Assembly: GCF_003597395.2 (NCBI RefSeq) | Contig: NC_133770.1 | Span: forward strand, 18,153,828-18,217,827 | Length of the DNA: 64,000 bases | Origin: Chelonoidis abingdonii | Taxonomy: Eukaryota; Chordata; Testudines; Testudinidae | Direction: 5' to 3' | Part shown: one piece after another, positions 59,399-64,000 of the stretch | Numbering within the stretch: the stretch's first letter is position 1 | Layout of the letters: each line of letters opens with the position of its first letter | Made by a program: the position numbers and the translations under genes | Notes under the pieces: model-generated | Database searches by the model: none | Told to the model about the DNA's origin: nothing | Seen by the model: the letters and a program-made list of their open reading frames with translations, nothing else

Positions 59399-59676
59399 GG
59401 CATTGTCTACACTGGTAGTTGAATGATAAAACTTTTGTCTTTCAGAGGTGTTAAAAAAACACCCTCCTGAAAGACAAGTTTTACCCAGAACAAGTGCCGG
59501 TGTGAGCAGCACTTTAGAAGAGTTTTCCTGCTGACAAAGCTAACCCAGCTCATTGGGGGTGGAAGTTTTTTGTAGGTAGGAGGGCCGACACACAGTGGCT
59601 ACACTGCGTGACTTTTAGTGGCACAGCTGTAGCGACACAGCCATGTCACTATAAGCTGTGTAGTGTAGACATAGCC
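59399..59676. repeat. Harbinger-type MITE (278 bp)
   Basis: GGCATTGTCTACACT at the left equals, base for base, the inverted right end of the decayed Harbinger at 17747-17761. The right end is AGTGTAGACATAGCC. The interior shows short inverted pairs around AAAAAAACACCCTCC but no frame. The target duplication is unclear. Confidence 0.75.
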
Positions 59677-59960
59677 TTAAATATATAACCCAACAACCCT
59701 CCTTTGTCCCTACAACTGCAGAGGTGTTAACTGCCCACTTCACCTTGAATTGTCTCTTACAACATGTTAACTCCTTATGCTAAAAGAATCTGTTCCACAT
59801 CGCATTTAGCTGTGGCACACTGTGTACCTGAAGAAGAGCTCTGTTTAAGCTTGAGGACTTGTCTCTTTCACCAATAGCAGTTGGTTCAGTAAAATATATT
59901 AATTACCTCACCCACCTTGTCTCTCTAATATCCTTGGATCAACATGGCAACAACAACACT

Positions 59961-61303
59961 GCATACAACTGAAGTTAGTGGAAGTTTTGCTTAATTAAGG
60001 ACTACAGAATTTAGCTCTGAGTTATTTAGCTCCTTCAAAAATAGGAGCCATTTAAAAAAAAATTATCCACAAAGGAGTTTTAAGTTTTAAATATAGCACA
60101 AAGCTCAAGCTTTATAATCTGGAGGATTTTTCTTCTTCTTATTTATTTACAGGAGTGGCTACAAAGTGCTAAAATGCTTTCCAGACTTTCCAGAAGGATT
60201 GGTCCCTGCTCGGAGGAGCTCATACTCTAAGGACAAACAGACAAGGGGACAGAGGAACACAAACAGGGTAGCTTGATTTCATTGTAAGTAGTGCTGCATA
60301 TGTCTTTAAAAAGGCTGTAAAACTGGATGAAATGGTAACAATTTTGAATCAGTAAACATTGACAGTGTTCCTTCAAGGTAAATTTTTGTTGATTATTCAT
60401 CTGAATCTTCAGTATTTTCTTCTCTCACTCTCTCTTGGCAGCATGTAGTACTGAAGATGAACCGTGGGATTTCATATTGCACAATCTAAGTCATTCAGCC
60501 AACAATTTGATCTAAGCCATTGATTTCAAGAATTCACTCTTGGGTGTGTGTGCCTTGGCCTTTGCAAAGATTGATGTGCCTCTTGCTCTGACAACCCCTC
60601 CATTATTTGATGACATGCCTCTCTTCTTTGTATACTGAGGTTTGCACGCTGCACTCTGCATGTGGGTGTTCTTCAAGGCAGGTGGCTTCTACATTCTCCC
60701 CTCTTCATAAGCATTATTTTACTTCATTCCTGTGGTAGGATGCACTTTCCCACTGGCATGTTGGACTCTTGATGGCATCAGTGGCTTGGCCCAGAAAGCC
60801 CTTGCTGGGTGATTATTATAAAACTGCCTTCACAGTAACAACCACATGGTGACCACAGTACAAAAAATAGATTTCTTTGATTTTTTCTGCATAGGTTATC
60901 CAATCCCTTCCAGTTAAACAAACAACAGGTGAATCAGGCCTAGCCTGCATTGAGAAGACTGCTAATATTCTCCAGCTGTGAGTTTATAATCTTTTTTTTT
61001 TGTAGGATGAAAGTAATGACAATGTAGATTCTAAATATATCTGAGTTGTTCTCAGGTTCTGTGATTGTGCTGTAGGCTGTGTGAAATCTGTATTCTATGA
61101 CATGCCTGACTGCAATATTGCTTTAAGTGAGAATCTGTCTAATGCCCGGAGACAAAATCAGACACACACAAAGACCCAAAGGGAAATATACTTTAGTAGC
61201 AGGCTGGCAGTGTTTGCCTGAAACCCCTATTCTGTTAGCAGGAGATGAGCTTGCTGGAAAATGTTTAGTGTATTGCTTGCTCACCATTACAGGAGGTTAC
61301 CCA
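59961..61303. other. Unassigned sequence
   Basis: No gene or named repeat is recognised. Confidence 0.5.
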
Positions 61304-61960
61304 CTGTGACAAAGTGGGGGATTTTCTTAGTGTTTTGTGTGAATACTATTGGTGTCTCAGTTTCCCCTGTGTGCTGTGTATTTAATGAGGTGGTGGGACA
61401 GGGTGTTTGTTGTTGCAGAGGACCAGGTGTGACCTTGCTTACCACACTGGACCCCAGACAATGGCCTGGAAATTGGGTACTGTAGCAACTGGTGACCTGG
61501 AGGCCCAACCCATCTTGGAAGTCAGTCAGTTCTGGGCAGTGGGAGGACAAAGGGCTGAGGAGAGAGGACCCCAGTGACCTGACCAGCCAGTTCCAACCAG
61601 TGGGGGAACAAAGGATGGAAGAGAGAGGGCCTAGGTAACCTTTTTGCCTGGGACCGAAGACAAAGGATGGGGGAGGGTCTTTCAGGAAGGTGATATAAGA
61701 TGATCGACTGAAAGGAGGGGGGTGCTGGACTGTGGACAAAGGGCCGCCTGAGCCACCTGGACTGGGACAGACCTAGATGGACAGTGCTGAGACTTTCTAG
61801 GCTCGAGGGTCTTGAGAACCTCCTGTGCTGCGTTCAGAAGTTCAGTAAACCCTTCTGTTTTACGCTGACTCAGAGTCACTACAGTCTACAGATCGGGATT
61901 GCATTGCTCCCTCTGGGTGTGGAGGCCCCAGGGGTCCAGAGCGAGTTGGCATCTTCAATG
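61304..61960 (+). repeat. ERV-type solo LTR (approximate end)
   Basis: It starts TGTGACAAAGTGGGGGATTT and carries a TATA-like GATATAAGATG near 61691. A GTTCAGTAAACCCTTCTG segment follows, like the polyadenylation region of an LTR. The right end is not defined and no internal retroviral genes adjoin. Confidence 0.45.
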
Positions 61961-62149
61961 GGCTAGTTTAGGCAGCTCCTCGCCTAGCATGCTGGCTATG
62001 TGAATCCCATTCTAAGGTGCCTATTTCTCCCCATTCACTGTATAGGGATTCTAGTACCTAACTTGGGTGTTGTGGATGGTAGTGTTGTTCCTATGATTTT
62101 CTATGCACCTAAAAGTTAGGCATTGTGATGCTGAATCCATTTTGTGGAT

Positions 62150-62288
62150 TTAGGCCTTACCCTCTCTGTACTTCAATTGCCCTCTGTAAAATGGGGATAA
62201 TGCTACTTTTTTAGCACACAGGAGTGCTGTAAGGATAAATACATTAAAGATCATGAGGCACTCAGATACTGTGGTAATGGGGTCCATA
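62150..62288 (+). repeat. MIR-like SINE fragment
   Basis: CCCTCTGTAAAATGGGGATA followed by GTGCTGTAAGGATAAATACA and TTAAAGATCATGAGGCACTC is the conserved core-to-tail part of an amniote MIR-type SINE. It directly precedes the second Penelope element. Confidence 0.7.
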
Positions 62289-62494
62289 CAAGTAAGAATA
62301 CAAGCTGTCAGGAACAGTATCCCTGATGATGCCAAAGCACAACTGGCTGCTGAGCTCTGTGCCTTTATACTCACACACAACTATTTCAAGTTTGATGACA
62401 ATATATATCTCCAGATCAGTGGCACTGCTATGGGCACCCGCATGGCCCCACAATACGCCAATATTTTTATGGCTGACCTGGAACAACGCTTCCT
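62289..62494 (+). pseudogene. Penelope reverse transcriptase, partial
   Basis: The translation has NSIPDDAKAQLAAELCAFIL, then YFKFDDNIYLQISGTAMGTR and MAPQYANIFMADLEQRF. The last block matches the GTxMAPxYANLFM motif just before the YxDD active site in Penelope RTs. The catalytic YxDD would lie in the gap. Because the 5' end is truncated by the SINE junction, the protein is incomplete even before the gap. Confidence 0.75.
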
Positions 62495-63494
62495 NNNNNN
62501 NNNNNNNNNNNNNNNNNNNNNNNNNNNNNNNNNNNNNNNNNNNNNNNNNNNNNNNNNNNNNNNNNNNNNNNNNNNNNNNNNNNNNNNNNNNNNNNNNNNN
62601 NNNNNNNNNNNNNNNNNNNNNNNNNNNNNNNNNNNNNNNNNNNNNNNNNNNNNNNNNNNNNNNNNNNNNNNNNNNNNNNNNNNNNNNNNNNNNNNNNNNN
62701 NNNNNNNNNNNNNNNNNNNNNNNNNNNNNNNNNNNNNNNNNNNNNNNNNNNNNNNNNNNNNNNNNNNNNNNNNNNNNNNNNNNNNNNNNNNNNNNNNNNN
62801 NNNNNNNNNNNNNNNNNNNNNNNNNNNNNNNNNNNNNNNNNNNNNNNNNNNNNNNNNNNNNNNNNNNNNNNNNNNNNNNNNNNNNNNNNNNNNNNNNNNN
62901 NNNNNNNNNNNNNNNNNNNNNNNNNNNNNNNNNNNNNNNNNNNNNNNNNNNNNNNNNNNNNNNNNNNNNNNNNNNNNNNNNNNNNNNNNNNNNNNNNNNN
63001 NNNNNNNNNNNNNNNNNNNNNNNNNNNNNNNNNNNNNNNNNNNNNNNNNNNNNNNNNNNNNNNNNNNNNNNNNNNNNNNNNNNNNNNNNNNNNNNNNNNN
63101 NNNNNNNNNNNNNNNNNNNNNNNNNNNNNNNNNNNNNNNNNNNNNNNNNNNNNNNNNNNNNNNNNNNNNNNNNNNNNNNNNNNNNNNNNNNNNNNNNNNN
63201 NNNNNNNNNNNNNNNNNNNNNNNNNNNNNNNNNNNNNNNNNNNNNNNNNNNNNNNNNNNNNNNNNNNNNNNNNNNNNNNNNNNNNNNNNNNNNNNNNNNN
63301 NNNNNNNNNNNNNNNNNNNNNNNNNNNNNNNNNNNNNNNNNNNNNNNNNNNNNNNNNNNNNNNNNNNNNNNNNNNNNNNNNNNNNNNNNNNNNNNNNNNN
63401 NNNNNNNNNNNNNNNNNNNNNNNNNNNNNNNNNNNNNNNNNNNNNNNNNNNNNNNNNNNNNNNNNNNNNNNNNNNNNNNNNNNNNNNNNNNNNN
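62495..63494. other. Assembly gap (1000 N)
   Basis: Exactly 1000 N, a placeholder length, so the true size is unknown. It falls in the middle of the Penelope coding region. Confidence 0.99.
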
Positions 63495-63719
63495 AGAGAA
63501 ACTGCTGAGCTTCAGTTCATCTGCAAATTTGACACCATCAGCTCTGGACTAAACAAAGACTGTGAATGGCTTGCCAATTACAGAACCAGTTTCTCCTCCC
63601 TTGGTTTTCACACCTCTACTGCTAGAACAGGGCTCCATCCTCCCTGATTGAACTAACCTTGTTATCTCTAGCTTGCTTGCTAGCATATATATACCTACCC
63701 CTGGAAATTTCCACTACCT

Positions 63720-63790
63720 GCATCTGATGAAATGGGTATTCACCCACAAAAGCTCATGCTCCAAAACGTCTGTTAGTCTATAAGGTGCCA
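63720..63790 (+). ncRNA. Hammerhead-ribozyme-like motif in Penelope 3' end
   Basis: CTGATGA (63724-63730) is the first conserved core. TGGGT/ACCCA (63733-63737 with 63742-63746) can form stem II around ATTC. The second core should be GAAA but reads AAAA (63748-63751). AGC/GCT (63751-63753 with 63758-63760) can form stem III, followed by the expected U then C cleavage position at 63761. Penelope-like elements are known to carry hammerheads. Stem I is not evident and the G-to-A change should abolish self-cleavage. Confidence 0.6.
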
Positions 63791-63810
63791 CAGGATTCTC
63801 TGCTGCTTTT

Positions 63811-64000
63811 ACAAGTACCAAAGATAGATAGACATTTGTTAATTATTTTGATATCAAATTCAATTTATTTTATGTTTCTCCCGTTTTTCCCATTTTCAAT
63901 ATGGGCCAATATTTGTATGGACAAAACATAACTACATCTCAGATGTTGTCAAGGGAAAGGTGGGGGCGAATGGAGCGATTCACACCTCCTTTAGAGTTAT
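63811..64000. other. Unassigned sequence
   Basis: No feature recognised to the end of the window. Confidence 0.5.

Larger units (their letters stand above)
58656..59960 (+). mobile_element. Penelope-like element, GIY-YIG end region, decayed
   Basis: The 5' half, including RT, is missing. The coding remnant (about 58780-59395) covers the linker and the start of the GIY-YIG nuclease. A Harbinger-type MITE (59399-59676) interrupts it. The 3' untranslated part resumes at 59677. Near the end CCTGAAGAAGAGCTCTG, then CTTGTCTCTTTCACCAATAG and CCTTGTCTCTCTAATATCC are the conserved 3' terminus of this family. Confidence 0.75.
62289..63810 (+). mobile_element. Penelope-like element with RT, split by an assembly gap
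   Basis: Left of the gap the frame encodes part of a reverse transcriptase. Right of the gap a C-terminal remnant ends at a stop near 63647. It is followed by a 3' non-coding region with the hammerhead-like unit at 63720-63790 and the terminal GCCACAGGATTCTCTGCTGC. The inserted family is the same as that of the palindrome at 38558-38739. Confidence 0.8.

Noticed and set aside
62253..63647. 464- and 408-codon frames across the second gap
   Set aside because: Continuity through 1000 N is not evidence of an open frame. Only the RT part before the gap is supported.

Overview
This window is vertebrate nuclear DNA, most likely from a turtle; at least it is sauropsid. It holds one recognisable protein-coding gene inside a very dense, multi-layered set of transposable elements. 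The turtle assignment is an inference from the mix of repeats: CR1 LINEs ending in TATGA(A/G)TC tails, a DIRS tyrosine-recombinase retrotransposon, Ty3/gypsy elements with LTRs starting TGTCATAAACAG, Penelope-like elements with hammerhead-type 3' ends, PIF/Harbinger transposons with GTCTACACT inverted termini, and several hAT and mariner-type MITEs. No bacterial features (operons, ribosome binding sites, CRISPR) are present.

The host gene is XRCC2, the RAD51-paralogue homologous-recombination gene, on the minus strand. Its three coding exons are exon 1 at 42556-42594, exon 2 at 36955-37036 and exon 3 at 22627-23342. Together they give 837 nt, a 278-residue protein plus stop, with canonical GT/AG junctions and an intact Walker A motif. 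A CpG-rich promoter with repeated NRF1-like sites covers about 42160-42830. Intron 2 (about 13.6 kb) and intron 1 (about 5.5 kb) are packed with repeats.

Layout. 1-4417: CR1 tail, a hAT-like element with three tandem hairpins, a 729-N gap, and a 760-bp unit present twice head-to-tail with no difference in the lines I compared. 4418-8935: a decayed DIRS element (gag, RT, RNase H, methyltransferase-like domain, truncated tyrosine recombinase). 9981-11441: a perfect inverted repeat and an ERV-type LTR. 11450-17761: a decayed Harbinger transposon (plus-strand nuclease, minus-strand Myb/SANT gene) broken up by a mariner MITE, an LTR-like block and a truncated gypsy element. 17762-22626: mostly unassigned 3' flank of XRCC2 with two MITEs. 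22627-42594: XRCC2. 43690-45085: gypsy gag on the minus strand with a hAT MITE inside. 47146-51468: a second, full-length but dead Harbinger. 51866-54150: two CR1 segments head-to-head. 56775-64000: CR1, LTR-like blocks, MITEs and two Penelope-like elements, the second split by a 1000-N gap.

All the transposon proteins I could read are broken by stops, frameshifts, deletions or lost catalytic residues. I found no clearly undescribed system. The best leads are structural: a 182-bp spacerless palindrome made of two Penelope 3' ends carrying hammerhead-ribozyme-like cores; an LTR > Penelope > Harbinger nest with exact target-site duplications; a 71-bp direct repeat around a truncated gypsy fragment; a splice donor of XRCC2 abutting a T/TA/CA microsatellite; and a duplicated 760-bp block beside an assembly gap.
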